A stretch of DNA of 64,000 nt from contig AKXM01000005.1 in the NCBI GenBank assembly GCA_000277545.1, forward strand, positions 155,834-219,833, read 5' to 3'. Of the stretch, positions 35,488 to 43,654 are shown one piece after another. The notes below the pieces were generated by a model, which was not told the DNA's origin, made no database searches, and worked only from the letters and a program-made list of their open reading frames with translations. The position numbers were made by a program, and so were the translations under genes. The DNA is from Enterobacter sp. Ag1. Its GTDB lineage: Bacteria; Pseudomonadota; Gammaproteobacteria; Enterobacterales; Enterobacteriaceae. Position 1 is the first letter of the stretch. Every line of letters begins with the position of its first letter.

Positions 35488-37252
35488 ACAACAGTGGCCT
35501 ACCATTAAACGCCTGCTGGCTTACGGATCGCCGTGGCGCAAACCGCTGGGTGGGGCGATGCTGATGCTCTGGGTTGCGGCTGCCGCTGAGGTTTGTGGCC
35601 CGGTGCTGGTGAGCTATTTTATTGATAACCTGGTGGCGAAAAACCAGATGCCGCTTGGCCTGGCGGCCGGACTGGCGGTGGCTTATATCCTGTTGTCGAT
35701 TAGCGCTGCCGGGCTGCACTACCTTCAGGCGCTGCTGTTTAACCGCGCGGCGGTAGGTGTGGTGCAAAAACTGCGTACCGATGTCATGGACGCTGCGCTG
35801 CGCCAGCCGCTGAGTGCGTTTGACACGCAGCCGGTAGGGCAATTGATCTCGCGCGTAACAAACGACACCGAAGTGATCCGGGACCTGTATGTCACCGTTG
35901 TGGCAACGGTGCTGCGCAGCGCGGCACTGATCGGCGCTATGCTGGTGGCGATGTTCACGCTCGACTGGCGCATGGCGCTGGTGGCGATCACCATCTTCCC
36001 AGCGGTTATCGCCGTGATGTTTATCTACCAGCGCTACAGCACGCCGATTGTGCGCCGGGTGCGCAGCTATCTGGCGGACATCAACGACGGTTTTAATGAA
36101 GTCATCAACGGCATGAGCGTGATTCAGCAGTTCCGACAGCAGGCCCGCTTCGGCGAACGCATGGGGCAGGCAAGCCGCTCTCACTACCTGGCGCGGATGC
36201 AAACCCTGCGGCTTGATGGCTGGCTTCTGCGGCCGCTGCTTAGCCTGTTTTCGGCGATGATTCTGTGTGGCCTGCTGATGCTGTTCGGCTTTACCTCGCG
36301 CGGCACCATCGAAGTTGGCGTGCTATATGCCTTTATTAACTACCTTGGCCGCCTGAACGAACCGCTGATTGAGCTGACCACCCAGCAATCCATTCTGCAA
36401 CAGGCGGTGGTGGCCGGGGAACGCGTGTTTGAGCTGATGGACGGCAAACGTCAGGATTACGGCAATGACAACCGGCCCCTCGCCAGCGGCGCGATCAGCG
36501 TCGACAACGTCTCATTTGCCTACCGTGGCGATCGCCTGGTGCTGCAGGACATTAATCTGGAAGTGCCTTCGCGGAGCTTTATTGCCCTGGTCGGGCATAC
36601 CGGCAGCGGAAAAAGCACCCTGGCCAACCTGCTGATGGGCTATTACCCGTTAATGAAAGGCGAAATACGCCTCGATGGCCGGCCGCTGGACTCCCTCAGC
36701 CATGAAACGCTGCGCCGCGGCGTGGCGATGGTGCAGCAGGATCCGGTAGTGATGGCCGATTCGTTCTTTGCCAACGTAACCCTGGGGCGGGACATCAGCG
36801 AAGAGAGGGTCTGGCAGGCGCTGGAGACGGTTCAGTTGGCCGAACTGGCGCGAGCGCTGCCGGAAGGTATCCATACCCGCCTGGGCGAGCAGGGGAACAA
36901 TCTCTCCGTTGGCCAGAAGCAGCTGCTTGCTCTGGCGCGCGTGCTGGTTGAAGCCCCGCAGATCCTGATCCTCGACGAAGCCACGGCGAATATCGACTCC
37001 GGCACCGAGCAGGCTATTCAGCGGGCGCTGGCGGCAGTTCGTCAGCACACAACCCTGGTGGTGATTGCCCACCGTTTGTCTACCATCACCGATGCCGACA
37101 CGATTCTGGTGCTGCATCGCGGGCAGGCCGTGGAGCGCGGTACGCACAGTGAACTTCTGGCGCAGCAGGGCCGCTACTGGCAGATGTATCAGCTTCAGTT
37201 AGCCGGTGAGGAACTGGCCGCCGCCGCGCAGGAAGAATCGCTCACGGCCTGA
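35477..37252 (+). CDS. mdlB: ABC exporter half-transporter MdlB
   Basis: Protein of 591 residues (E. coli 593). It starts [17 protein letters not shown]; 40 upstream codons are open but lie in mdlA. Six membrane helices precede an ATPase with Walker [10 protein letters not shown], canonical Walker [13 protein letters not shown] and H-loop IAHRLS. Its signature is LSVGQKQ, where the second Gly-equivalent is Val. Together with MdlA's Asp in Walker B, this makes one of the two shared ATP sites degenerate, as in heterodimeric exporters such as BmrCD. Confidence 0.95.
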   Translation: MSRKQQWPTIKRLLAYGSPWRKPLGGAMLMLWVAAAAEVCGPVLVSYFIDNLVAKNQMPLGLAAGLAVAYILLSISAAGLHYLQALLFNRAAVGVVQKLRTDVMDAALRQPLSAFDTQPVGQLISRVTNDTEVIRDLYVTVVATVLRSAALIGAMLVAMFTLDWRMALVAITIFPAVIAVMFIYQRYSTPIVRRVRSYLADINDGFNEVINGMSVIQQFRQQARFGERMGQASRSHYLARMQTLRLDGWLLRPLLSLFSAMILCGLLMLFGFTSRGTIEVGVLYAFINYLGRLNEPLIELTTQQSILQQAVVAGERVFELMDGKRQDYGNDNRPLASGAISVDNVSFAYRGDRLVLQDINLEVPSRSFIALVGHTGSGKSTLANLLMGYYPLMKGEIRLDGRPLDSLSHETLRRGVAMVQQDPVVMADSFFANVTLGRDISEERVWQALETVQLAELARALPEGIHTRLGEQGNNLSVGQKQLLALARVLVEAPQILILDEATANIDSGTEQAIQRALAAVRQHTTLVVIAHRLSTITDADTILVLHRGQAVERGTHSELLAQQGRYWQMYQLQLAGEELAAAAQEESLTA

Positions 37253-37269
37253 TGCACCACAACCATGCA
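37253..37269 (+). promoter_or_regulatory. Upstream NtrC-like site
   Basis: TGCACC-ACAA-CCATGCA matches the left half of the NtrC consensus (TGCACC-N4-TGGTGCA) fully and the right half at four of seven positions. It directly follows the mdlB stop and would be the distal enhancer site for glnK. Confidence 0.45.
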
Positions 37270-37314
37270 ACGCGTCGCATAAAAACCTTCGCTTCTCCGC
37301 GTTGGTGCAAAACA

Positions 37315-37348
37315 AAAACGCATCCTGCACTGCAGTGGTGCGTTTTTT
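37315..37348 (+). terminator. Terminator of mdlAB overlapping an NtrC site
   Basis: AAAAACGCA (37315-37323) and TGCGTTTTT (37339-37347) form the outer stem, ending in a T run. The stem contains the NtrC-like sequence 37326-37342. Confidence 0.65.
37326..37342 (+). promoter_or_regulatory. NtrC binding site upstream of glnK
   Basis: TGCACT-GCAG-TGGTGCG agrees with TGCACC-N4-TGGTGCA at 11 of 13 defined positions. It lies about 120 bases upstream of the sigma54 -12 element, a usual enhancer distance. Confidence 0.75.
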
Positions 37349-37448
37349 CTTTTCAGACTAATCCCGCCCGATCCGACGCCTTCATCTGGCTTTCCGGTAA
37401 CCCGCCTGAAGCCTGAAAACGTGCTGAATAACCCTGTTTTTTTATTCC

Positions 37449-37463
37449 TGGCATGGGCTTTGC
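37449..37463 (+). promoter_or_regulatory. Sigma54 promoter of glnK-amtB
   Basis: TGGCATGGGCTTTGC has the -24 GG and -12 GC dinucleotides exactly ten bases apart. glnK-amtB is sigma54/NtrC dependent in E. coli, which supports the assignment. Confidence 0.85.
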
Positions 37464-37512
37464 TTTGCTCTCTACGTGCAGGTAACGACCTAATTCTGAG
37501 TGGAGAGAATTT

Positions 37513-37851
37513 ATGAAGCTGGTAACCGTGGTAATCAAACCGTTCAAGCTTGAAGACGTGCGTGAAGCGCTCTCTTCAATCGGTATTCAGGGGCTTACCG
37601 TGACCGAAGTGAAAGGTTTCGGCCGCCAGAAAGGCCATGCGGAGCTTTACCGTGGCGCCGAGTACAGCGTCAACTTTCTGCCGAAAGTAAAAATCGATGT
37701 TGCTATTGCTGACGACCAGCTCGATGAAGTTATCGACGTGATCAGCAAAGCCGCCTACACCGGCAAAATCGGTGATGGGAAAATCTTCGTTGCAGAACTG
37801 CAACGCGTTATTCGTATTCGTACCGGCGAAGCCGACGAAGCCGCTCTGTAA
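37513..37851 (+). CDS. glnK: Nitrogen regulatory protein P-II 2 (GlnK)
   Basis: Protein of 112 residues, as in E. coli. It is a trimeric signal protein that senses 2-oxoglutarate, ATP and ADP and plugs the AmtB channel. The T-loop has the uridylylation site Tyr51 (YRGAEYSVNFLP), and the B-loop TGKIGDGKIF binds nucleotide. AGTGGAGAG precedes the ATG. It forms an operon with amtB (31-base gap) under sigma54 control. Confidence 0.97.
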   Translation: MKLVTVVIKPFKLEDVREALSSIGIQGLTVTEVKGFGRQKGHAELYRGAEYSVNFLPKVKIDVAIADDQLDEVIDVISKAAYTGKIGDGKIFVAELQRVIRIRTGEADEAAL

Positions 37852-37882
37852 CTGCTGGCAAGCCTTGATTGGGATGGGAAAA

Positions 37883-39175
37883 ATGAAAAAATTAGCTGCA
37901 CTCCTTGGTTTAGGCGCCCTGGCATTACTGCCGACGCTCGCCTTCGCTGCGGACGCGCCTGCGGTCGCGGACAAAGCCGACAACGCCTTTATGATGATAT
38001 GCACCGCGCTGGTGCTGTTTATGACCATCCCTGGCCTTGCGCTGTTTTACGGCGGTCTGATTCGCTCTAAAAACGTGCTGTCGATGCTGACGCAAATCTC
38101 CGTCACCTTCGCCCTGGTTTGCGTGCTGTGGGTCGTGTATGGCTATAGCCTGGCGTTTGGCACCGGCAATAACTTCTTCGGCAGCTTTGACTGGGTGATG
38201 CTGAAAAATATCCAGCTGAAAGCGCTGATGGGCACTTTCTATCAGTATATTCATGTGGCGTTCCAGGGTTCTTTCGCCTGTATTACCGTTGGACTGGTGG
38301 TAGGGTCTCTCTCCGAACGCGTGCGCTTCTCTGCAGTGGTAATTTTTGCTGCCGTCTGGCTGACGCTCTCTTATGTGCCGATTGCGCACATGGTCTGGGG
38401 CGGCGGTATTCTGGCTACGCACGGCGCGCTGGACTTCGCGGGCGGTACCGTGGTGCACATTAACGCCGCTGTTGCTGGTTTAGTAGGTGCTTACCTGGTG
38501 GGTAAACGCGTTGGCTTCGGCAAAGAAGCGTTCAAGCCGCACAACCTGCCAATGGTGTTTATCGGCACCGCAATCCTCTACTTCGGCTGGTTCGGTTTCA
38601 ACGCCGGTTCTGCAAGTGCGGCCAACGAAATCGCTGCACTGGCGTTCGTGAACACCGTTGTCGCCACTGCGGCGGCGATTCTCTCCTGGGTCTTTGGCGA
38701 GTGGGCGCTGCGCGGTAAACCTTCTCTGCTGGGTGCCTGTTCCGGTGCTATCGCGGGTCTGGTGGGTATTACCCCGGCGTGTGGCTACGTTGGCGTGGGC
38801 GGTGCGCTGCTGATTGGTCTGGTTGTTGGTCTGGCTGGGCTGTGGGGCGTGACGACGCTGAAAAAATGGCTGAACGTGGATGACCCATGTGATGTGTTCG
38901 GCGTGCACGGCGTCTGCGGCATCATCGGGTGCATCATGACCGGTATCTTTGCGGCAACTTCTCTGGGCGGCGTGGGTTATGCAGAAGGCGTGACTATGGG
39001 GCATCAGCTTCTGGTTCAGCTTGAAAGCGTGGCAATTACCATTGTCTGGTCCGGCGTGGTGGCGTTCATCGCGTTCAAGATTGCTGACCTGACCGTAGGT
39101 CTGCGTGTTCCAGAAGAGCAGGAACGCGAAGGCCTGGATGTGAACAGCCACGGCGAAAACGCGTACAACAACTGA
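37883..39175 (+). CDS. amtB: Ammonium channel AmtB
   Basis: Protein of 430 residues. A signal peptide (MKKLAALLGLGALALLPTLAFA) is followed by the 11-helix ammonium channel core that starts ADNAFMMICTALVLFMTIPGLALFYGGL. The pore histidines lie in VPIAHMVWGGG and in FGVHGVCG, and the C-terminal tail EEQEREGLDVNSHGENAYNN is the GlnK-binding region. The ATG at 37883 has GGGATGGGA upstream. The ATG nine bases earlier is less well placed, and the longer frame overlaps glnK. The signal peptide sequence differs from that of E. coli. Confidence 0.96.
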   Translation: MKKLAALLGLGALALLPTLAFAADAPAVADKADNAFMMICTALVLFMTIPGLALFYGGLIRSKNVLSMLTQISVTFALVCVLWVVYGYSLAFGTGNNFFGSFDWVMLKNIQLKALMGTFYQYIHVAFQGSFACITVGLVVGSLSERVRFSAVVIFAAVWLTLSYVPIAHMVWGGGILATHGALDFAGGTVVHINAAVAGLVGAYLVGKRVGFGKEAFKPHNLPMVFIGTAILYFGWFGFNAGSASAANEIAALAFVNTVVATAAAILSWVFGEWALRGKPSLLGACSGAIAGLVGITPACGYVGVGGALLIGLVVGLAGLWGVTTLKKWLNVDDPCDVFGVHGVCGIIGCIMTGIFAATSLGGVGYAEGVTMGHQLLVQLESVAITIVWSGVVAFIAFKIADLTVGLRVPEEQEREGLDVNSHGENAYNN

Positions 39176-39184
39176 TTCGTTATC

Positions 39185-39212
39185 AAAACCTCGCCCGGTT
39201 GGACGAGGTTTT
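39185..39212 (+). terminator. First terminator after amtB
   Basis: AAAACCTCG and CGAGGTTTTA pair around CCCGGTTGGA, just after the amtB stop. Confidence 0.65.
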
Positions 39213-39227
39213 ACTTCTCTCAGAATG

Positions 39228-39253
39228 CCACCTGTCACGCAGGTGGTTTTTTT
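39228..39253 (+). terminator. Second terminator after amtB
   Basis: CCACCTG (39228-39234) and CAGGTGG (39240-39246) with a 5-base loop, followed by a T7 run. Confidence 0.85.
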
Positions 39254-39266
39254 ATTTCAGCGTTAA

Positions 39267-40127
39267 CTACCCGCGATGGCGCATGACGCCTTCCTGAACC
39301 GTCGACGCGACCAGCACGCCATCCTGCGTATAAAACTCTCCACGGACAAAGCCGCGAGCGCTCGACGCGGAGGTGCTTTCCACGCTGTACAGCAGCCATT
39401 CGTTCATGTCGAACGGACGATGGAACCACATTGAGTGATCGATAGTCGCGACCTGCATCCCCGGTTCCAGGAAACCTACGCCATGCGGCTGTAGGGCGAC
39501 TGGCAAGAAATTGAAATCTGAGGCATAGCCGAGCAGATACTGATGCACGCGCAGATCCTGCGGCATGTTGCCGTTCGCGCGGATCCAGACCTGGCGGGAA
39601 GGTTGATCGACATGGCCTTTCAGCGGGTTGTGGAATACGGCCGGGCGAATTTCCAGCGGCTTTTCGCTAAGAAACTTCTCTTTCGCATGCGGCGGGAGGA
39701 ATTTTTCCAGCGAGCGGGCGATGTCCGTTTCGGACGGTAGGCCATCCGGTTTTGGCGCTGGGGGCATCTCTTTCTGGTGCTCATAGCCAGATTCAGGGGC
39801 CTGGAATGACGCGGTCATATAGAAAATCGGCTTGCCGTTCTGCACCGCAGCAACGCGGCGGGCGCTAAAACTGTTGCCGTCGCGCAGGGTTTCTACGTCA
39901 TAAACAATGGGCTTTTGGCTGTCGCCCGGGCGTAAAAAATAGCTGTGGAAAGAGTGAACAAGGCGCTCTTCCGGTACGGTTTCTTTAGCTGCGTAAAGCG
40001 CCTGGCCGACCACTTGCCCACCAAACACCTGACGCAGGCCTAAATCCTCGCTTTGGCCACGGAACAATCCCTCTTCAATTTTTTCCAGGTTAAGTAACGC
40101 CAATAAATTGCTGAGCGCCTGACTCAT
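39267..40127 (-). CDS. tesB: Acyl-CoA thioesterase II
   Basis: Protein of 286 residues, as in E. coli. It is a double-hotdog thioesterase of broad chain-length range in the cytoplasm. Conserved segments include [27 protein letters not shown] near the N-terminus, the catalytic-region Asp in [21 protein letters not shown], and the C-terminal [17 protein letters not shown]. It faces amtB tail to tail and is divergent from ybaY. Confidence 0.96.
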   Translation of the reverse strand: MSQALSNLLALLNLEKIEEGLFRGQSEDLGLRQVFGGQVVGQALYAAKETVPEERLVHSFHSYFLRPGDSQKPIVYDVETLRDGNSFSARRVAAVQNGKPIFYMTASFQAPESGYEHQKEMPPAPKPDGLPSETDIARSLEKFLPPHAKEKFLSEKPLEIRPAVFHNPLKGHVDQPSRQVWIRANGNMPQDLRVHQYLLGYASDFNFLPVALQPHGVGFLEPGMQVATIDHSMWFHRPFDMNEWLLYSVESTSASSARGFVRGEFYTQDGVLVASTVQEGVMRHRG

Positions 40128-40250
40128 AAAATGTCCTCAATAAAAGGGAATGCGGCAAATTTTCTCGATTATAACATGCCCGTAAACAGCGTATTTGATG
40201 CACTGCCGCTGGGAACATTCCTGGTTTTCAGCAGAATTCAGTGATCTGTG

Positions 40251-40260
40251 CCACACTTAA
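40251..40260 (+). promoter_or_regulatory. SigmaS-type -10 element of ybaY
   Basis: CCACACTTAA resembles the sigmaS-preferred extended -10 CTATACTTAA at eight of ten positions, about 68 bases before the ybaY start. E. coli ybaY has been described as osmotically inducible and RpoS-dependent. Assignment by sequence is tentative. Confidence 0.4.
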
Positions 40261-40327
40261 GCCGTTAAGCGCGTTTTTCAACGGGGTTAGTCCCCGGCGC
40301 GACATTGATAATAAGGAGAAAAAATCA

Positions 40328-40900
40328 ATGAAACTTGTGCCTATGTTAAGTGCTTTGGCTATCGCGGTTGCTGTTGCAGGTTGCGCACACAAGAGTGCTG
40401 ATGTGCCTACTCCTGCGCCGAGTGCATCCGCCGGGGCCGCATCTGCCCAGCAATCTAACATCGCAATGCCTAACGTATCCGGTACGGCATGGATCCGTCA
40501 GCGGGTTGCTCTGCCGCCAGATGCCGTGCTGACGGTGACCGTCTCCGACGCTTCGCTGGCCGATGCCCCTTCCAAAGTCATTGCCCAGAAAGTTACGCGT
40601 ACCGAAGGTAAACAGGCGCCTTTCAGCTTCGTGATTCCGTTCAACCCGGCTGACATTCAGCCGAACGCGCGTATCCTGCTGAGTGCCGCCATCACCGTGG
40701 ACGGTAAGCTGATGTTTATCACCGATACCTTCCAGCCGGTGATCAACCAGGGCGGGACGAAGGCAGATCTGACGCTGGTGCCGGTACAAAATACGGCGAT
40801 TCCAGTTCAGCAAGGCGGTGGGGCGGCAACAACGGTGCCATCCACCTCGCCGACTCAGGTGACGCCATCTTCAGCGGTGCCTGCGCCAACAACTTACTAA
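40328..40900 (+). CDS. ybaY: YbaY family lipoprotein
   Basis: Protein of 190 residues, as in E. coli. It has a lipoprotein signal with AVAGC (Cys19), an Ala/Pro/Ser-rich linker, then a beta-rich YscW/type III pilotin-like domain (about 55-150, beginning NVSGTAWIRQRVALPPDAVLTVTVSDAS). A Gln/Thr/Pro-rich low-complexity tail follows. An AAGGAG ribosome site decides the start. Function is unknown. Confidence 0.92.
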   Translation: MKLVPMLSALAIAVAVAGCAHKSADVPTPAPSASAGAASAQQSNIAMPNVSGTAWIRQRVALPPDAVLTVTVSDASLADAPSKVIAQKVTRTEGKQAPFSFVIPFNPADIQPNARILLSAAITVDGKLMFITDTFQPVINQGGTKADLTLVPVQNTAIPVQQGGGAATTVPSTSPTQVTPSSAVPAPTTY

Positions 40901-40904
40901 AGCG

Positions 40905-40930
40905 AAACGCCCCCAAATTGGGGGCGTTTT
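40905..40930. terminator. Bidirectional terminator between ybaY and atl
   Basis: AAACGCCCCCA and TGGGGGCGTTT form an 11-bp stem with flanking T residues on both strands; the genes are convergent. Confidence 0.85.
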
Positions 40931-41240
40931 AATATTTCCAGCGGTAACGCAGCATATCAATATGACCGTCGCCTGACACCATCACTCCTTCAGAAAGCAG
41001 CGCCTGCCGCTGACGCTGGAGATCGGGTCCTGTCAATGAAATCACACCCTGCCGGTTCACCACCCGATGCCACGGTAAACGGCTGCCTTCGGGCAGACGC
41101 TTGAGTACGCCACCCACCTGGCGGGCAGCCCGGGGCGACCCGGCAAGCGCGGCAATTTCGCCGTAGGTGGTCACGCAACCTTCGGGAATGGCGGCAACAA
41201 TTTGGTAAACGCGCTGTGGAAAGGAATCGTGCTTATCCAT
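40929..41240 (-). CDS. atl: Alkyltransferase-like protein Atl (YbaZ)
   Basis: Protein of 103 residues, the core of the family (E. coli YbaZ is annotated longer at the N-terminus). It resembles O6-alkylguanine-DNA alkyltransferase, but the active-site Cys is replaced: the motif reads PWHRVV instead of PCHRVV (about residues 57-62). Such proteins bind O6-alkylguanine lesions and recruit nucleotide excision repair instead of removing the alkyl group. The residues YGEIAALAGSPRAARQVGGVL carry the helix-turn-helix and Arg finger. GGAGTTC lies before the ATG. Confidence 0.93.
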   Translation of the reverse strand: MDKHDSFPQRVYQIVAAIPEGCVTTYGEIAALAGSPRAARQVGGVLKRLPEGSRLPWHRVVNRQGVISLTGPDLQRQRQALLSEGVMVSGDGHIDMLRYRWKY

Positions 41241-41343
41241 AGAGAACTCCTGGAAAAATCGCTTCTAAGGATAATCGGCGACGGAGAAAGCACCAAGTTA
41301 AACCGTTGGTGCGCAATAAACCAACACCTGACCGCCGCTGGCT

Positions 41344-41371
41344 TGCAATTCGCGGGGGGGATGTGGATAAT
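41344..41371 (+). promoter_or_regulatory. Promoter of ffs (4.5S RNA)
   Basis: TTGCAA (41344-41349), 16 bases, GATAAT (41366-41371), then a GC-rich discriminator. The predicted start near 41378 gives a 5-prime leader of about 26 bases, consistent with the RNase P-processed precursor known in E. coli. Confidence 0.6.
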
Positions 41372-41403
41372 GCGCCAGCGCGTTGGATAACAACGCTCTC
41401 AAT

Positions 41404-41517
41404 GGGGGCCCTGTTGGTTCTCCCGCAACACTAACTTGTGAACTCGGTCAGGTCCGGAAGGAAGCAGCCGCAGCAGGCGACGTGTGTGCCGGGATGTAGC
41501 TGGCAGGGCCCCCACCC
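41404..41517 (+). ncRNA. ffs: 4.5S RNA of the signal recognition particle
   Basis: This 114-base sequence has the universally conserved SRP domain IV core (GGTCAGGTCCGGAAGGAAGCAGCC, 41447-41470, with the GGAA tetraloop). Long complementary ends (GGGGGCCCTG at the start, CAGGGCCCCC near the end) close the hairpin. Its length and its place beside atl are as in E. coli. It binds Ffh and targets inner-membrane proteins. Confidence 0.97.
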
Positions 41518-41525
41518 AATTCTGG

Positions 41526-42419
41526 CTACCCCTTAGCCAGCAATGTTTTAGTCATGCGCTTTTCTCCCCATCCTAAGTTGATCCCAGCCGCTGCCAGCAA
41601 AATCATCACGCCACCGATAAACTGAATCGGGCTCAGACTGTGATGGAAGACGAAGCGATCCACGATCACCGCCACGATGGGGTAGATAAACGAGAGTGAG
41701 GCGGTAATCGACGTCGGCAGCTTTTGGATCGCGCCATACAGCAACTGGTACATAATGCCGGTATGCACTATGCCCAGCGTGGCGACAATTCCCCAATGCG
41801 TGAATGTCATATGCGACTGGAAATCTACCAGTGGCAGCAGTAGCAGCGTGCCGACGGCCACCTGAACGAGTGCGATTTGCTGTGGAGGAATGCCCCTCAA
41901 CTGGCGTGTGATAAGCGCCGTCAGGGCATAAAAGAACGCTGCGCCCAGCGCCAGCACGATGCCCAAAAGCCAGCCACCATTCCCGTCATGATTTAGCCCG
42001 CTTGAGAGCACAAGCAGCATGCCGATAAAGGATGCTCCCAGCCAAAGCCACTTGCTGCGGCTGACTTTCTCTTTCAGGATAAAAACGCCCATCCCGACCA
42101 GCATCAGCGGCTGCGTATTGTACAGGACCGTGGCAAGCCCAATGGACGTTCGTGAATAGGCGGCGAACAGCAGCAGCCAGTTGACGACCAGCGCCACGCC
42201 GCCGAGGGCGGATATCGCAACGACCCTGCGGGTCAGATGGCTGCGCCAGTTACCGCTCATCAGGCCCAATATGAACAGCGTAATAGTCGCAAACACGCAG
42301 CGCCAGAAAACGACGTTGGCGATAGGCTGCTGAGATATTACTACGAGGGCGCCGATGGTGCCGGAGATGAGCATCGCCACAATCATTTGCAGGCTGCCGG
42401 TTCTTATCTCGCGAATCAT
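41526..42419 (-). CDS. DMT-superfamily (EamA) transporter
   Basis: Protein of 297 residues with ten hydrophobic helices arranged as two EamA repeats (about 10-135 and 150-285), an inner-membrane exporter or importer of small metabolites. The repeat motifs NTQPLMLVGMGVFILKEKVSRSKWLW and SLSFIYPIVAVIVDRFVFHHSLSPIQFIG are typical. It is divergent from an Lrp-type gene (105-bp gap containing a perfect palindrome), which suggests control by that regulator and a possible amino-acid substrate. The substrate cannot be read from the sequence. Confidence 0.85.
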   Translation of the reverse strand: MIREIRTGSLQMIVAMLISGTIGALVVISQQPIANVVFWRCVFATITLFILGLMSGNWRSHLTRRVVAISALGGVALVVNWLLLFAAYSRTSIGLATVLYNTQPLMLVGMGVFILKEKVSRSKWLWLGASFIGMLLVLSSGLNHDGNGGWLLGIVLALGAAFFYALTALITRQLRGIPPQQIALVQVAVGTLLLLPLVDFQSHMTFTHWGIVATLGIVHTGIMYQLLYGAIQKLPTSITASLSFIYPIVAVIVDRFVFHHSLSPIQFIGGVMILLAAAGINLGWGEKRMTKTLLAKG

Positions 42420-42429
42420 TTTGTCTCTC

Positions 42430-42451
42430 CAGAATAAAGAACTTTATTCTG
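42430..42451. promoter_or_regulatory. 22-bp palindrome between the EamA gene and the Lrp-type regulator
   Basis: CAGAATAAAG and CTTTATTCTG are perfect 10-base arms around AA. The site begins 11 bases upstream of the transporter start codon, so a bound protein would block its expression. The adjacent Lrp-family protein is the likely binder. Confidence 0.65.
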
Positions 42452-42524
42452 CGCACTGCGGCGAACTCGTTGAAGTGTAAAAATTAGGTTATAAGATACT
42501 TTTGCCTTTATAAATGAGATAAAA

Positions 42525-42971
42525 ATGAGTGATTACCTTCCCGATGATATCGACAGGCATATTCTGACTATTCTTGCGGCGGATGCGCGTATCTCCCTGA
42601 AAGTGCTTAGTGGAAAAATTGGTCTCTCTTCACCGAGCACGGCAGAACGAGTAAAGCGGCTGGAGGAACGCGGCGTGATTAACGGCTACACCATGAACGC
42701 CAATCTCACGGCTCTGGGTTACACCCTGCAGGGACTGGTTCGCATGAAACCGTTACCGGGCATGCTGCATAAAGTGGAGAAGATGATTCAGGCGATTCCC
42801 GAGTGTATAGAATGCGACAAAATCACCGGTGAAGATTGCTTCATCATCCGGCTGGTGATCCGCTCTATTGAGCAACTTGATGAAATTCTTGATGAGCTGG
42901 CTGAGTTTGCCCAGTGCAATACGTCTATCGTCAAAAGCACGCCGGTGAAACGCAGGCTGCCGCCTTTGTAA
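42525..42971 (+). CDS. Lrp/AsnC-family transcriptional regulator
   Basis: Protein of 148 residues. The N-terminal winged helix-turn-helix is at about 10-60 (IDRHILTILAADARISLKVLSGKIGLSSPSTAERVKRLEERGVI). The C-terminal RAM ligand-binding domain contains the conserved KITGEDCFIIRLVI segment and an effector pocket that is usually for an amino acid. It is divergent from the EamA transporter gene and probably controls it through the palindrome at 42430-42451. Not recognised as a named E. coli gene. Confidence 0.87.
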   Translation: MSDYLPDDIDRHILTILAADARISLKVLSGKIGLSSPSTAERVKRLEERGVINGYTMNANLTALGYTLQGLVRMKPLPGMLHKVEKMIQAIPECIECDKITGEDCFIIRLVIRSIEQLDEILDELAEFAQCNTSIVKSTPVKRRLPPL

Positions 42972-43102
42972 ATAAATAAACCTGATATATTTTCCGGGTA
43001 TTTGAATTATGACAGAAATATTAAATTTATCTCACTGGCTGGATCTTATTTATTCTCTATAGTATTAAACACCAACCTCTGTTTAAGCACTAAGGATTTG
43101 CA

Positions 43103-43357
43103 ATGACGACGGCTACGCTGAACGTAAAAATAAGCATCGAGTTAAAAGAGAAGATTCGTCACTATGCGGAAGAGAATAGTGAAACCCTGGCAAGCGTAAC
43201 GGAACGACTTCTGTCCAAAGCCTTTGACGAGCTCGACAGCGACGTGGGCGTCGATGAAGATGATGTGGACAGTCAGCATACTTCTGAGGCCCGCGTGACG
43301 CCATTAAACGATCGTGAGATCAAGGCATTGCGTAAACTGTTGAAGAAGAAAAAATGA
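43103..43357 (+). CDS. Small ribbon-helix-helix (CopG/Arc-like) protein
   Basis: Protein of 84 residues. Residues 1-45 look like a ribbon-helix-helix DNA-binding unit (TATLNVKISIELKEKIRHYAEENSETLASVTERLLSKAFDEL). They are followed by a very acidic stretch (SDVGVDEDDVDSQ) and a basic C-terminus (IKALRKLLKKKK). AAGGATTTG precedes the ATG. It overlaps the next gene by four bases (ATGA), so the two are translationally coupled. The layout is like an antitoxin or a plasmid/phage repressor, but no named family is recognised. Confidence 0.65.
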   Translation: MTTATLNVKISIELKEKIRHYAEENSETLASVTERLLSKAFDELDSDVGVDEDDVDSQHTSEARVTPLNDREIKALRKLLKKKK

Positions 43358-43578
43358 ACGCCGGTACGGACAGTACCGCCTACAGCTATCAGCAAGCCTG
43401 TGAGTTATTGCGTTCAGGTTACCTGAAAAAAGTGAAGCTTGGCTGGAATATTGGCAGCGATGAGTTTTTCCGCATTGCTTCAGACTGGTGCGATACCGGG
43501 GCCAGTATTAAAAAAGAGGGTGAACATTTCACCATCACCCTAAAAGGGTTCGCTATTCCCAGAATTTCACAAAACTAA
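43354..43578 (+). CDS. Hypothetical protein coupled to the ribbon-helix-helix gene
   Basis: Protein of 74 residues, not recognised. It has an amphipathic N-terminal half (YSYQQACELLRSGYLKKVKLGWNIGSDEFFRIASDWCDTG) and a beta-rich end (EHFTITLKGFAIP). There is no signal peptide or membrane segment. Its start overlaps the preceding stop (ATGA). Size, order and coupling are compatible with a toxin-antitoxin or regulator pair, but no toxin motif is visible and no function is assigned. Confidence 0.55.
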   Translation: MNAGTDSTAYSYQQACELLRSGYLKKVKLGWNIGSDEFFRIASDWCDTGASIKKEGEHFTITLKGFAIPRISQN

Positions 43579-43613
43579 TTTATTGCATCGCCTTATTGCT
43601 GTGCTTGCAGAAT

Positions 43614-43647
43614 AATATTTCCCTCTTTTATTTTAGAGGGAAATATT
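43614..43647. terminator. Strong hairpin between convergent genes
   Basis: AATATTTCCCTCT (43614-43626) and AGAGGGAAATATT (43635-43647) are perfect 13-bp arms around an AT-rich 8-base loop. It separates the ribbon-helix-helix pair from the MocR gene. No long T run follows on either strand. Confidence 0.6.
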
Positions 43648-43654
43648 TCGCTTT

